Part shown: piece by piece, positions 27,010 through 35,334 of the stretch
Numbering within the stretch: position 1 is the stretch's first letter
Layout of the letters: every line of letters begins with the position of its first letter
DNA from: Sporosarcina sp. FSL K6-1508
GTDB lineage: Bacteria; Bacillota; Bacilli; Bacillales_A; Planococcaceae
NCBI RefSeq assembly: GCF_038007465.1
Contig: NZ_JBBOXF010000001.1
Coordinates: forward strand, 1,615,001-1,679,000
Direction of reading: 5' to 3'
Length of the DNA stretch: 64,000 nt
Program-made: the position numbers and the translations under genes
Notes under the pieces: generated by a model
The model's input: only the letters and a program-made list of their open reading frames with translations
What the model was told of the DNA's origin: nothing
The model's database searches: none

Positions 27010-27480
27010 AAGGTATAGATTTTCATCGAAACCGCTTCGGCTACCTCTGTAAGGCGTCTGCGATTAAATTCCGCTTAGATATAAAACCAATCCCCAATAT
27101 AGCGTGTCAGTTATTGATAGCACACACCGGTTAGTGTGATTCGCAATAAAGTATTCAGCGGAGATTCATGGACATTAGGGATTCATTTCAACTCGCTTCG
27201 GCGACCCCTGTAAGGCGCCTGCGCTCGAATTACACAAGGATGTAAATGGTTTCCAATAAAGTGTACCAGTTATTGATACCACACAGGGGTAGGGTGAGTC
27301 ACACTAAAGTATTCACTAGGGGGTTCTTAAATATTAGAAATCCTTTTAAACTCACTTCGCCAATTTGTATACTTTGTAACGATAAATTATATACCATCTA
27401 TATTTCTCGGAAGAACCAGTGGGAGGCATCGACAAAGCGCCGCAGCGGATTTGAAGTGAATCTTTAGTGCCTTTATGTTC
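27010..27480. repeat. Degenerate 160-bp tandem repeat, about 2.2 copies
   Basis: The landmark CGCTTCGGC at 27033 recurs at 27194 (161 bp) and as CACTTCGCC at 27353 (159 bp). Other paired landmarks are TGTAAGGCGYCTGCG, CAGTTATTGATA followed by CACAC, and TAAAGTATTCA. The end (27410-27465) resembles the GGGAGGCATC..GCGG part of the composite blocks at 35.9 and 55.7 kb. This repeat fills the 670-bp gap between bmrD and the MFS gene. No gene is supported in it. Confidence 0.75.
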
Positions 27481-27607
27481 CTTATAAATGTTTAGTGTGT
27501 TCTTAGTTAATTGGCAACTGACACAGAGTATTTAGGCTATTGAAAAACTATTCAGAAAGACGTATATTTAGAGTGACGAAGTATTATTTGTGGAAAGTTG
27601 GAATGTC

Positions 27608-28879
27608 ATGGGGAAATGGTTTGCGGATTGGAAGACGAAAATTTCTTCATTCAATAAAAATGTCAGGTTGTTCATGCTCGCGAATGTGCTCATCCAAATA
27701 GGGATGGGTGTATTTATGGTGATGTACAATCTCTATATAAAAGAACTTGGCATGTCGGAAACGATCAATGGAAAAGTCATATCTATGACGGCGCTGGCGT
27801 CGGCAATCATGCTCGTCCCAGCTGGTTTTTTAAGTGATAAGTTCGGCAGGAAGTGGATGATTGTCGGCGGTGCGGTTTTCGGAGGAATGACATTATTTTA
27901 CCGAAGTGTTGCTGTGGCAGAGACGCCGATTATTTACGCTGCATTTCTAACTGGCCTGTTCATGGCATTTGTTCAAGTCTCGGGCGTCCCATTCCTTGCA
28001 GAAAATTCTGCTCCAGCTGAACGTGTTCACATGTTCAGTATTCATTTTGCATTAATGACAGTGGCGAATGTTATCGGCAGTTTGCTGGGTGGCGTTATTG
28101 CAGACGTACTAGAAGTTGTCTTATCACTGGATGCTGCCGCAGCAATTCGCTGGGCGTTATTGACTGGGGCAACTATTTTCATAATCGGTTTGCTTCCCTT
28201 ATTTAAACTTCAAAACAAGCTTCCTGAAATGCTGCAGGAGAAGAAAACGTTCGTCGAACCTGAAGAGGAAGAGATTGAGACAGTCGACAACGGCTTTAGG
28301 AGAAATATCATTCTGATTTTCCACTTCTCATTCGCGAGTTTGTTGATTGGATTCGGTTCTGGCCTCGTTGTCCCGTACTTGAATCTATATTTCTCAAACC
28401 GATTCGATGCTTCGAACGCTTATATCGGTTTGATTTTATCACTCGGATCGGCGATGACGGCTGTTGCCATGCTCATCGGTCCAGCTCTAGTTAAAAGGGT
28501 CGGAAAAGTGAAAGCACTTATCCTATTCCAAATGTTATCGATTCCGTTTTTACTATTAACAGCCTATACAACATCACTTTTGCTTGCTTCACTTGGATTC
28601 CTTATGCGTCAGGCGCTTATGAATGCTGGAAATCCGATTCAAAGCGCTATCGCGATGGAAATTGTGGCAGACAAATACAAAGGGCTTGCCAACTCTGTGA
28701 ACCAAACTGTTTTTAATATTGGATGGGCTACCATGGGTCCTATAGCTGCGGGACTTGTTATGGCAAGCGGTTCGTATTGGGGATATGCCTACGCATTCAC
28801 AATCACAGCGGGTCTCTATATCGTTTCGTCCACTTACTATTATTTTATCTTTGGCAGAAGAAAGTTGTCACAGGGCTAA
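27608..28879 (+). CDS. MFS transporter
   Basis: A 423-residue major facilitator with about 12 membrane helices and a central cytosolic loop rich in Glu (near 205-225). The conserved loop 2-3 motif is seen as GFLSDKFGRKWMIVGG (about 74-89). Drug or metabolite efflux is likely from the general pattern, but the substrate is not evident. ATG 27608 is preferred, with GTGGAAAG as a weak ribosome site; GTG 27590 is an in-frame alternative. It probably has its own promoter after the tandem repeat. Confidence 0.83.
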   Translation: MGKWFADWKTKISSFNKNVRLFMLANVLIQIGMGVFMVMYNLYIKELGMSETINGKVISMTALASAIMLVPAGFLSDKFGRKWMIVGGAVFGGMTLFYRSVAVAETPIIYAAFLTGLFMAFVQVSGVPFLAENSAPAERVHMFSIHFALMTVANVIGSLLGGVIADVLEVVLSLDAAAAIRWALLTGATIFIIGLLPLFKLQNKLPEMLQEKKTFVEPEEEEIETVDNGFRRNIILIFHFSFASLLIGFGSGLVVPYLNLYFSNRFDASNAYIGLILSLGSAMTAVAMLIGPALVKRVGKVKALILFQMLSIPFLLLTAYTTSLLLASLGFLMRQALMNAGNPIQSAIAMEIVADKYKGLANSVNQTVFNIGWATMGPIAAGLVMASGSYWGYAYAFTITAGLYIVSSTYYYFIFGRRKLSQG

Positions 28880-28929
28880 ACTAATCGGAAGAGTCAGACG
28901 AGTGGTATAGTGAGTGTAAAGGGGGGTGT

Positions 28930-29175
28930 ATGATGACCGTTATCATTATAGCTGTTGTTGCCATCGCATTGGGACTCGGAGGTATGTTGTTAATCGGTTT
29001 TGCAATTTACAAAACTGTTTTTAATAAGAAGCATTTCGATAAAAAAGAACCGGGCAATATGTTTACACCTTATGACGATATGACAAGAGGAACAAATGAC
29101 ACAAACCGCAGCAAATATTTGGATGAAGATACTAGGCACAGGATAGGTATAGAAGAAACTAAAAATAATGAATAA
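28930..29175 (+). CDS. Small membrane-anchored hypothetical protein
   Basis: An 81-residue protein with one N-terminal helix (about 4-27, IIAVVAIALGLGGMLLIGFAI) and a polar charged tail (KKHFDKKEPGN and onward). AAAGGGGGGTG precedes two adjacent ATG codons (28930 and 28933); the second has better spacing. It is followed by a terminator. It may be cotranscribed with the MFS gene 50 bp upstream. Function unknown. Confidence 0.75.
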   Translation: MMTVIIIAVVAIALGLGGMLLIGFAIYKTVFNKKHFDKKEPGNMFTPYDDMTRGTNDTNRSKYLDEDTRHRIGIEETKNNE

Positions 29176-29212
29176 CAAAACTCCCTGCACATTGTATGCA
29201 GGGAGTTTTGTT
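29176..29212 (+). terminator. Terminator after the 81-residue protein
   Basis: Perfect stem CAAAACTCCCTGCA (29176-29189) / TGCAGGGAGTTTTG (29197-29210). Confidence 0.88.
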
Positions 29213-29237
29213 GAAGAATAGGAAAGTATAAGTTTTT

Positions 29238-29456
29238 CAACCTGGAGCAGTGTCTAGCTCCAGCACCTAGCCCCTCAGGTCATAAGCAATCCAGCTGTGT
29301 GGCAAAGACCGCCACGTCGTGCCTGCAAGGATGCAGGTATGCAGTGGGGAGGGATTGAACTTCATCCCTCCTTGTTGCGACAGGACGTCGCGATCTTAGA
29401 CTGCCTTCATTTATCGACTTATGCCTTTCGGGTCTACCAAGGCGCTTGCGCTTTTC
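29238..29456 (-). repeat. Dispersed GAAAAGCG repeat, long form, inverted
   Basis: Read on the - strand it begins GAAAAGCGCAAGCGCC directly after the stop codon of the 50-residue gene and ends GGAGCTAGACAC. The middle holds AGACCCGAAAGGCATAAG and an internal GGGAGGGATTGAA..TTCATCCCTCC hairpin. Confidence 0.75.
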
Positions 29457-29609
29457 TTATTCACCACGTCTGGCTTGTGTTTCTTTCCAAGCATTTTGTT
29501 CTTCTGGTACTCGGCTCTTATCTTCAAAGACATTTTCGGTTTTCTGATCTTGCACTTTTAATTGTTCTTTTTCCTTACGCAACTCTTCAGGGGATTTTTC
29601 TTTACTCAT
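29457..29609 (-). CDS. Small charged hypothetical protein, 50 residues
   Basis: Reads MSKEKSPEELRKEKEQLKVQ and ends ETQARRGE. It is very hydrophilic, with about half the residues charged, and has no signal or membrane segment. AGAGGAGGCGCAGT gives a strong ribosome binding site before the ATG at 29609. The TAA stop is abutted by a dispersed repeat. It lies downstream of yheE on the same strand. No function is recognised. Confidence 0.75.
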   Translation of the reverse strand: MSKEKSPEELRKEKEQLKVQDQKTENVFEDKSRVPEEQNAWKETQARRGE

Positions 29610-29661
29610 ACTGCGCCTCCTCTTTCGTCATGGAGCGTAGTATTCCCGACATTATTGCAAT

Positions 29662-29865
29662 TCAATCGTAGACGTGGAAAATCATCAGTTCATGAATCAT
29701 CTTTTTTAAATTTTCTTCTTCAGGCGGCGTTTCACCGGTCCAAACGATAGTACCTTCAGGTAAATAATCTCCGGTATATCTTGTGTTCCGAAAGAAAAAT
29801 GAGAATGTCCATCCAGGTAATTGCGTATTGTCAAACATCGGTTTAAAACTGAAATGCTGTAGCAT
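29662..29865 (-). CDS. yheE: YheE-family protein (DUF5342)
   Basis: A 67-residue protein starting MLQHFSFKPMFDNTQLPGW and ending HELMIFHVYD, the pattern of Bacillus YheE, whose neighbours yheB and yheA also lie here. Function unknown. ATG at 29865 is chosen because GAGAGGAGCTATTAT lies just upstream; the longer frame upstream of it has no support. It is divergent from the ferritin-like gene. Confidence 0.83.
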   Translation of the reverse strand: MLQHFSFKPMFDNTQLPGWTFSFFFRNTRYTGDYLPEGTIVWTGETPPEEENLKKMIHELMIFHVYD

Positions 29866-29935
29866 ATAATAGCTCCTCTCATAAGACGCTACCCGACCGC
29901 ATAATATCAAGAAAAGAAAGCGAAAGGGTGCTGAC

Positions 29936-30325
29936 TTGTTTGTTGATAAATTAAAGCAGGCCATCGAAGACGAGTACAAGGATTATTATTTTTATAAATC
30001 CATGCATGGCATGACGAATGATCCGCTTTGGCAAGACTTCCTCAAACATATGTATGAAGATGAAAAAAGCCATTATGAAATGTTTCAACAGCTCTATTAT
30101 ATGATGACGGGAACATTTGTACAAAACCCAAAGAAACCGTTGCCTTGTTATAACTTAAAAGAATGTGTACAAAGGGCATTGCTAGATGAGCTTGAGTCAG
30201 TTGAAATGTATAAGGAGATGTTGCTGACCGTTCCATTCCAACAAGCGTATAATCCACTTTTTATCGCGATGCACGATGAAATGGAGCATGCAATTCGTAT
30301 GTCAACAATGTACAATGCACTATGA
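29936..30325 (+). CDS. Ferritin-like domain protein
   Basis: A 129-residue four-helix protein with ferritin/rubrerythrin-type spacing of metal ligands: E-D-E-Y (about 11-14), DEKSH (about 42-46), DELESVEMY (about 85-93) and HDEMEHA (about 116-122). It may bind a di-iron centre. Substrate and role are unknown. The TTG start at 29936 has AAAGGGTG six bases upstream. It is divergent from yheE and 75 bp before yheB. Confidence 0.8.
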   Translation: MFVDKLKQAIEDEYKDYYFYKSMHGMTNDPLWQDFLKHMYEDEKSHYEMFQQLYYMMTGTFVQNPKKPLPCYNLKECVQRALLDELESVEMYKEMLLTVPFQQAYNPLFIAMHDEMEHAIRMSTMYNAL

Positions 30326-30400
30326 TAAGTCTTTGGATTTTTCCGTTCTGTTTAGTTCTGTTATAATTAGAACCTAACGATACGGAAAAAGGTGAAGAAA

Positions 30401-31549
30401 TTGGGTTTTTTATGGACATTGTTATTCATGGCCTTTATCGGAGCATTAATCGGAGGACTTACAAATCATCTGGCGATTAAAATGCTGTTCAGGCCGCATG
30501 AAGCGAAATATATTGGGAAATGGCGGTTGCCCTTCACTCCGGGGTTAATCCCAAAAAGGCGCGATGAACTGGCAATGCAACTTGGCAAGACAGTAACAAA
30601 TTATTTATTGACGCCGGAAACGTTCCGGAAGAAACTACTGACACCTGACATGGAGAAGAAAGCAGAAGATTTCCTTCAGCACAAACTTGAACAACATATC
30701 CTTCTCTCTGATAAAACGTTGAATAACTGGCTCGATACGGCCGGCATAACAAACGTTGCAGGGAAAGCAGAACGGAAAGTGTTGGAAGTACTCGATACCC
30801 AGCTTAACGCCGTTCGTGCAAAGCTGACGACGGGATCGGTAGAAGAGGTGCTACCGCAAAAGTGGCGGGTAGAAGCAGCAGGACGCATTCCGGATGTTAC
30901 AACTTATATTTTAGGCAGGTCGGAACAATACTTTGAATCAGATGAAGGAAAAGCAATGTTCCGCAAAATGATTGATGATTTCCTAGCAACAAAAGGAACA
31001 CTCGGAAATATGGTAAACATGTTTTTTGGAGAATCAGAATCGCTTGTCAGCAAAGTGCAACGTGAAGCATTAAAGTTTGTTGCGGCGCCAGGTACTTTCA
31101 ATCTCGTGAATACAATTATTTTAAATGAGTGGGAAAAGCTTCAAAAACGTCCTATCGAGGAGCTGATTTCTGGGTTTGATTGGGATGGACTGTTTGAATC
31201 AGTCAAATCGTATGCAAAAAAAGAACTTGTTTTGGAAGAACGTCTAAATAAGACAATCCAAGATTATTGGCCTGCAGGGGTGGAATGGACAGCTGTCAAT
31301 GTGACACCGTCGTTAACTAGCTTTGCTTTTAATCAGGCAGAAAAACAATTGGAAATATCGCTCCGTAAACTGAAATTAGATGATATGGTTAGAGAGCAAG
31401 TTGACACGTTTCCGGTGGCGATACTGGAAGACCTCGTGCTGGGCATTTCAAAGCGTGAGTTCAAAATGATAACCGTACTGGGTGCATTTCTCGGCGGTTT
31501 AATTGGAATCATTCAAGGACTTATTGTCTTTGCAACAAACTTATCTTAG
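30401..31549 (+). CDS. yheB: DUF445 membrane protein YheB
   Basis: A 382-residue protein of the DUF445 family with a hydrophobic N-terminus (about 2-22) and the conserved stretch NHLAIKMLFRPHEAKYIGKW, then PFTPGLIPKRRDELA. A C-terminal membrane helix (about 355-380, LGAFLGGLIGIIQGLIVF) closes the protein. Function unknown. TTG 30401 (MGFLW...) is preferred over GTG 30392 because AAAGGTGAAG then serves as the ribosome site and the N-terminus matches the Bacillus protein. yheA follows after 11 bp. Confidence 0.88.
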   Translation: MGFLWTLLFMAFIGALIGGLTNHLAIKMLFRPHEAKYIGKWRLPFTPGLIPKRRDELAMQLGKTVTNYLLTPETFRKKLLTPDMEKKAEDFLQHKLEQHILLSDKTLNNWLDTAGITNVAGKAERKVLEVLDTQLNAVRAKLTTGSVEEVLPQKWRVEAAGRIPDVTTYILGRSEQYFESDEGKAMFRKMIDDFLATKGTLGNMVNMFFGESESLVSKVQREALKFVAAPGTFNLVNTIILNEWEKLQKRPIEELISGFDWDGLFESVKSYAKKELVLEERLNKTIQDYWPAGVEWTAVNVTPSLTSFAFNQAEKQLEISLRKLKLDDMVREQVDTFPVAILEDLVLGISKREFKMITVLGAFLGGLIGIIQGLIVFATNLS

Positions 31550-31560
31550 GGGGATTTTAA

Positions 31561-31908
31561 ATGACAGTGAATATTTACGACGATTTGAACAAATTGGAAA
31601 CGACATTCCGAAATACAGCAGAATTTTTGGAAGTACAGCAAGCAGTGGAAGAAGTGAAAGCAGACAACGAAGCACTCGAGTTGTTTAAGAGCTTCCGTAA
31701 AATCCAGTTAAGCCTTCAAGAAAAACAGATGCAGGGTGAAGAACCGGTCGCTGATGAACTTGAATACGCTCAAAAAACTGCACAACTTGCACAGCAAAAT
31801 CCTAAAATTATGAAAATGCTCGAAGCGGAAATGAAACTGAGCGGCTTGATAGAAGAAGTAAACCGTGTCCTTATGAAGCCCGTACAACAATTATATGAAT
31901 CCATCTAA
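31561..31908 (+). CDS. yheA: YheA (YlbF/YmcA-like family)
   Basis: A 115-residue all-helical protein related to the YlbF/YmcA group, whose other members support RNA processing and development in Bacillus. The core DNEALELFKSFRKIQLSLQEKQ spans about 39-60. The specific role of YheA is not established. It is preceded by GGGGG and ends at a terminator, so yheB-yheA form one unit. Confidence 0.88.
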   Translation: MTVNIYDDLNKLETTFRNTAEFLEVQQAVEEVKADNEALELFKSFRKIQLSLQEKQMQGEEPVADELEYAQKTAQLAQQNPKIMKMLEAEMKLSGLIEEVNRVLMKPVQQLYESI

Positions 31909-31930
31909 AACCGGCCTAGGCCGGTTTTTC
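31907..31930 (+). terminator. Terminator of yheBA
   Basis: Perfect palindrome AAAACCGGCC TA GGCCGGTTTT followed by TC; it overlaps the stop codon of yheA. Confidence 0.85.
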
Positions 31931-32021
31931 TTCATCATTCACTGTGTGAATTTGTTATAATGATTTCATGTTCTACTAAAGAAATAATTTTGGTTTTATT
32001 AATAGAAAGTTGGTATTCACA

Positions 32022-33533
32022 ATGCAAAAAATCGTCATGAAAGAAAACTTTGAACAGGGTTGGATCAGGATGTTTACACATCTTGCAAACCTTTTCTTCG
32101 AACAATCAAAAATAGTCGCGGAGGACGAAGAGGGTGCGATACAGGCAAACTTAACGCTGGAGCGGACTGCTGATGGACAACTTGTCGGGAATGCAATTCT
32201 GAAGTGGGACGGTGAGGAATATTCTGCTAAGTTTTCTGAGATAGAAGAAACTGACGATGAAAAAGTGATTACCCGTCAGTTAAAGCGGATTTATTCACAT
32301 GTCTTTCTTGAAACACTTGAACAGGCAACGGGGATGCATCAGTCATGGGGGATTCTGACTGGGATTCGTCCCATGAAGCTGTACCACAAATACCGCCGCG
32401 AAGGGCACACCTCTGAAGAGGCTCAGCAACTGCTAATGGAACGTCATCGACTTTCGAGTGAAAAAAGTGAGTTGCTTGCAAAAATTGCAAATGTGCAATT
32501 ACGGACAGTACCTGATTTACATGAGTTGAAAAATGAAGTGAGCATTTATATCGGTATCCCATTTTGTCCAACGAAATGTGCTTATTGTACATTCCCTGCG
32601 TATGCAATTCATAGAAAAAACGGTCGGGTCGAGTCATTCTTAGACGGATTGCATGATGAAATCCGTGAAATGGGGAAATGGCTGACAGAGCGTGATATGA
32701 CGATTACAACAATTTATTTCGGCGGAGGAACTCCGACATCAATTGAAGCGGAAGAAATGGATGCATTATATGAAACGATGTACGCTTCATTCCCAAACAT
32801 GGACAAAGTTAGAGAAATAACGGTGGAAGCGGGTCGTCCTGACACAATTACGCCTGCTAAAATCGATGTGCTGAAAAAATGGGGCATCGACCGGATCAGT
32901 GTCAATCCCCAATCGTATACAGATGAGACACTGAAAGCAATCGGACGTCATCACACAGTTCAAGAAACTGTCGATAAGTTTTGGCTGTCCCGCAATATGG
33001 GCATGAAAAATATTAATATGGATCTCATTATTGGTTTACCGAATGAAGGAATGGATGAATTCAAGCATTCACTTGCAGAGACAGAAAAGATGCAACCTGA
33101 ATCGCTAACAGTTCATACGTTGTCATTCAAACGGGCATCTGAAATGACCCGCAATAAAGACAAATATAAAGTGGCAAATCGTGAAACTGTCGAGCAAATG
33201 ATGAAACTCGGAGAAGAATGGAACGCTGCGAATGGCTATGAACCGTATTATTTGTATCGCCAAAAGAATATTTTAGGAAACTTGGAAAACGTCGGCTACG
33301 CTAAGCCCGGTGAAGAAAGTATCTACAACATCATTATTATGGAAGAAGTACAAACAATCATTGGCGTTGGATGTGGAGCTTCGAGTAAGTTTATCGATCC
33401 TGAAACTGGGAAAATTACACAGTTCTATAATCCGAAAGATCCTGCCGCCTATATACTGACGTATGAAGATTCAATCGTGAAGAAACTCGCTCATCTCGAT
33501 GCGATTTTTCCAGAGACAGTAAGAAAAGCGTAA
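32022..33533 (+). CDS. hemZ: HemZ, coproporphyrinogen dehydrogenase-like radical SAM protein
   Basis: A 503-residue radical SAM protein of the HemN/HemZ type. The [4Fe-4S] motif CPTKCAYC lies near 185-192 (FCPTKCAYCTFPAY), followed by YFGGGTPT (near 235) and the HemN-like C-terminal region. Oxygen-independent coproporphyrinogen oxidation is the suggested role, although activity of HemZ versus HemN is not certain. ATG 32022 is used; TTG 32010 is in frame and both have weak ribosome sites. The stop codon TAA lies inside a dispersed repeat that also supplies the last residues. Confidence 0.88.
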   Translation: MQKIVMKENFEQGWIRMFTHLANLFFEQSKIVAEDEEGAIQANLTLERTADGQLVGNAILKWDGEEYSAKFSEIEETDDEKVITRQLKRIYSHVFLETLEQATGMHQSWGILTGIRPMKLYHKYRREGHTSEEAQQLLMERHRLSSEKSELLAKIANVQLRTVPDLHELKNEVSIYIGIPFCPTKCAYCTFPAYAIHRKNGRVESFLDGLHDEIREMGKWLTERDMTITTIYFGGGTPTSIEAEEMDALYETMYASFPNMDKVREITVEAGRPDTITPAKIDVLKKWGIDRISVNPQSYTDETLKAIGRHHTVQETVDKFWLSRNMGMKNINMDLIIGLPNEGMDEFKHSLAETEKMQPESLTVHTLSFKRASEMTRNKDKYKVANRETVEQMMKLGEEWNAANGYEPYYLYRQKNILGNLENVGYAKPGEESIYNIIIMEEVQTIIGVGCGASSKFIDPETGKITQFYNPKDPAAYILTYEDSIVKKLAHLDAIFPETVRKA

Positions 33534-33650
33534 GCGCCTTGATAGACCCGAAAAGCGCTGGCCGACTAAATTCGCCACGTCCTCCTGTCGCAACAGCTGC
33601 ATGACCCACTTCATGTGGGTCCAGGGGCTAGGCGCTGGAGCTAGACAATA
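33523..33650 (+). repeat. Dispersed GAAAAGCG repeat, long form, overlapping the hemZ stop
   Basis: GAAAAGCGTAAGCGCC starts before the hemZ stop (33531-33533), so the TAA is part of the repeat head. The tail GGGGCTAGGCGCTGGAGCTAGAC ends near 33649 (given here as pieces GGGGCTAGGCG and CTGGAGCTAGAC). Confidence 0.75.
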
Positions 33651-33761
33651 CTTTAGATTGAAAAACGTATACTTTCTTATCATTTAAATAAAGGGTTTAT
33701 TGAAAAAACACCGAATCTAAGAAGTGAATGGTAATTCATTTCTTAAAAGGGGTGTTTTTTT

Positions 33762-34541
33762 ATGTATACAACTGTCGAATTAAAAAAAGAGGGTCGTCTT
33801 GCACGCCTTACATTGAATAGACCAGCTTCAATGAATGCTATGGACGATGTGATGATGAAGGAACTTGCGGACGTCTTTGAAGAGTTAAAAGGCGATATGA
33901 CTGTGCAAGTGCTGCTAATTCAGGGAGCCGGCCGTGCATTTTCTGCGGGCGGGGATATAAAAGCAATGGTTGACCCAAATAGCCCATTGGATATTGGAAA
34001 AGTGATGGTAGACGTATGCCGTCTTGCAAAAGCACTTTATACATTGCCCCAAGTCACGATTGCTGTTGTCCATGGCGCGGCTGCAGGACTTGGATTTAGT
34101 CTCGTACTTGGCTGTGATCACATTATTGCAGAAGAAGAGAGTAAACTTGCGATGAACTTCATCGGCATCGGTCTAATCCCAGACGGGGCAGGTCACTTCT
34201 TCTTGAAAGAGCGCGTTGGTGTACCCCAAGCGAAAAGTCTTATTTGGTCTGGAAAAGTGATGAATGGTCAAGAAGCACTTGAAAAAGGACTAATTGATGA
34301 AGTTGTAGGGGAAGGGAAAAGCACTGAACGGGCTGAGCTGTTCGCTCATAAACTGCTGGCCTCGCCGATTGCAGCAATGATTGCATCGAAGAACATTCTG
34401 CACGCGCAGAAAACAAAGGAATTGGAAAGTGTGTTGGAACTGGAAACCGAAGCACAAGTGGCGATGCGGAAAACGGCAGATCATTTGGAAGGCATTCAAG
34501 CATTTGTCGGGAAACGCAAGCCGGAGTTTACGGGGAAATGA
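33762..34541 (+). CDS. yhaR: Enoyl-CoA hydratase/isomerase family protein (YhaR-like)
   Basis: A 259-residue crotonase-fold enzyme. The oxyanion-hole segments are AGRAFSAGGDIKAM (about 56-69) and VHGAAAGLGFSLVLGCD (about 103-119). At the usual catalytic Glu position the sequence reads IGLIPDGAGHFFL, so Asp replaces the common Glu/Gly pattern and hydratase activity is uncertain. It probably acts on an acyl-CoA ester. It lies after hemZ, as in Bacillus. AAAGGGG precedes ATG 33762 and a terminator follows. Confidence 0.87.
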   Translation: MYTTVELKKEGRLARLTLNRPASMNAMDDVMMKELADVFEELKGDMTVQVLLIQGAGRAFSAGGDIKAMVDPNSPLDIGKVMVDVCRLAKALYTLPQVTIAVVHGAAAGLGFSLVLGCDHIIAEEESKLAMNFIGIGLIPDGAGHFFLKERVGVPQAKSLIWSGKVMNGQEALEKGLIDEVVGEGKSTERAELFAHKLLASPIAAMIASKNILHAQKTKELESVLELETEAQVAMRKTADHLEGIQAFVGKRKPEFTGK

Positions 34542-34556
34542 TTTTACGATAATATG

Positions 34557-34607
34557 GACACCGATTTAGGAAGTAGGTTGATCACATCTTGCTAAACCGG
34601 TGTCTTT
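34557..34607 (+). terminator. Terminator of yhaR
   Basis: GACACCGATTTAG paired with CTAAACCGGTGTC (one bulge) around a 22-base loop, then TTTT. Confidence 0.75.
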
Positions 34608-34634
34608 TATCCAAAAATGTGGGGGAAAGAAGAA

Positions 34635-34679
34635 ATGATTATGTGTGGTAGATATATAACGAGTACAACAGATGAATAG
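34635..34679 (+). pseudogene. Possible SRAP (HMCES/YedK) gene remnant
   Basis: A ribosome site GGGGGAAAG precedes ATG 34635 and a second ATG 34641. The frame then reads MCGRYITSTTDE before TAG. MCGR(F/Y) with catalytic Cys2 is the diagnostic N-terminus of SRAP-domain proteins (about 200 residues). Nothing recognisable of the rest follows before the mgsA terminator, so only a 5' stub would remain. It could also be coincidence. Confidence 0.3.
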
Positions 34680-34763
34680 CTTATGAATCAATAAACAAGC
34701 AGGCTTGATATGGAAGTCAACTATTTGATCCAACGTTTCCAGTCTAATGCAGCTTACATAAAT

Positions 34764-34822
34764 AAAAATTACCAAGCATGCATCCGTTGAATAACCGGGT
34801 CTGTGCTTGGTGATTTTTATTT
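34764..34822 (-). terminator. Terminator of mgsA
   Basis: AAAAATTACCAAGCA (34764-34778) paired with TGCTTGGTGATTTTT (34804-34818). It is T-rich on both sides and lies just after the - strand mgsA gene. Confidence 0.82.
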
Positions 34823-34843
34823 TTATTTTATTTTTAAGCGCTC

Positions 34844-35248
34844 TTACTTATATTTATCAATCATTTCACGCCATGAAAAATAACCTTCTTCAACAGCGCG
34901 GACTAAAAGCTCGGCTGTTGCAATATTCGTGGCAAGAGGGATACCGTAGACATCGCAAAGACGTAATAAGGCACTGACGTCCGGTTCATGGGGTTGAGCA
35001 GTTAATGGATCACGGAAAAAGATGATTAAATCCAACTCGCCAGTTGCAATCATAGCACCAATTTGCTGATCCCCGCCTAAAGGGCCTGAATTAAGTCTTT
35101 CAATTGATAGTTCAGTCTCCTCCATAATTCTTTTTCCAGTTGTCCCCGTTGCAAATAACGTATGTTTTGAAAAGATAGTTTCATAAGCAATCGTGAAATT
35201 CACCATTTCATTTTTCTTTTCATCATGTGCAATTAATGCGATTTTCAT
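34844..35248 (-). CDS. mgsA: Methylglyoxal synthase
   Basis: Converts dihydroxyacetone phosphate to methylglyoxal and phosphate, a bypass relieving sugar-phosphate stress. The 134-residue protein has the family core: ATGTTGKRI (phosphate loop, about 34-42), SGPLGGDQQIGAMIA (about 54-68) with the catalytic Asp, and FFRDPLTAQPHEPDVSALLR. ATG 35248 is chosen because GAGGTG is seven bases upstream; an in-frame GTG at 35257 would overlap that site. It stands alone rather than in the dapB-bshA neighbourhood found in Bacillus. Confidence 0.95.
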   Translation of the reverse strand: MKIALIAHDEKKNEMVNFTIAYETIFSKHTLFATGTTGKRIMEETELSIERLNSGPLGGDQQIGAMIATGELDLIIFFRDPLTAQPHEPDVSALLRLCDVYGIPLATNIATAELLVRAVEEGYFSWREMIDKYK

Positions 35249-35334
35249 TTTAGACACCTCATTTAGTTTAGGATGTACGATAACTATATTTGTTGAACTA
35301 ATAAATACAGCGTATGCGCTTTAAAAGTGCTTTT

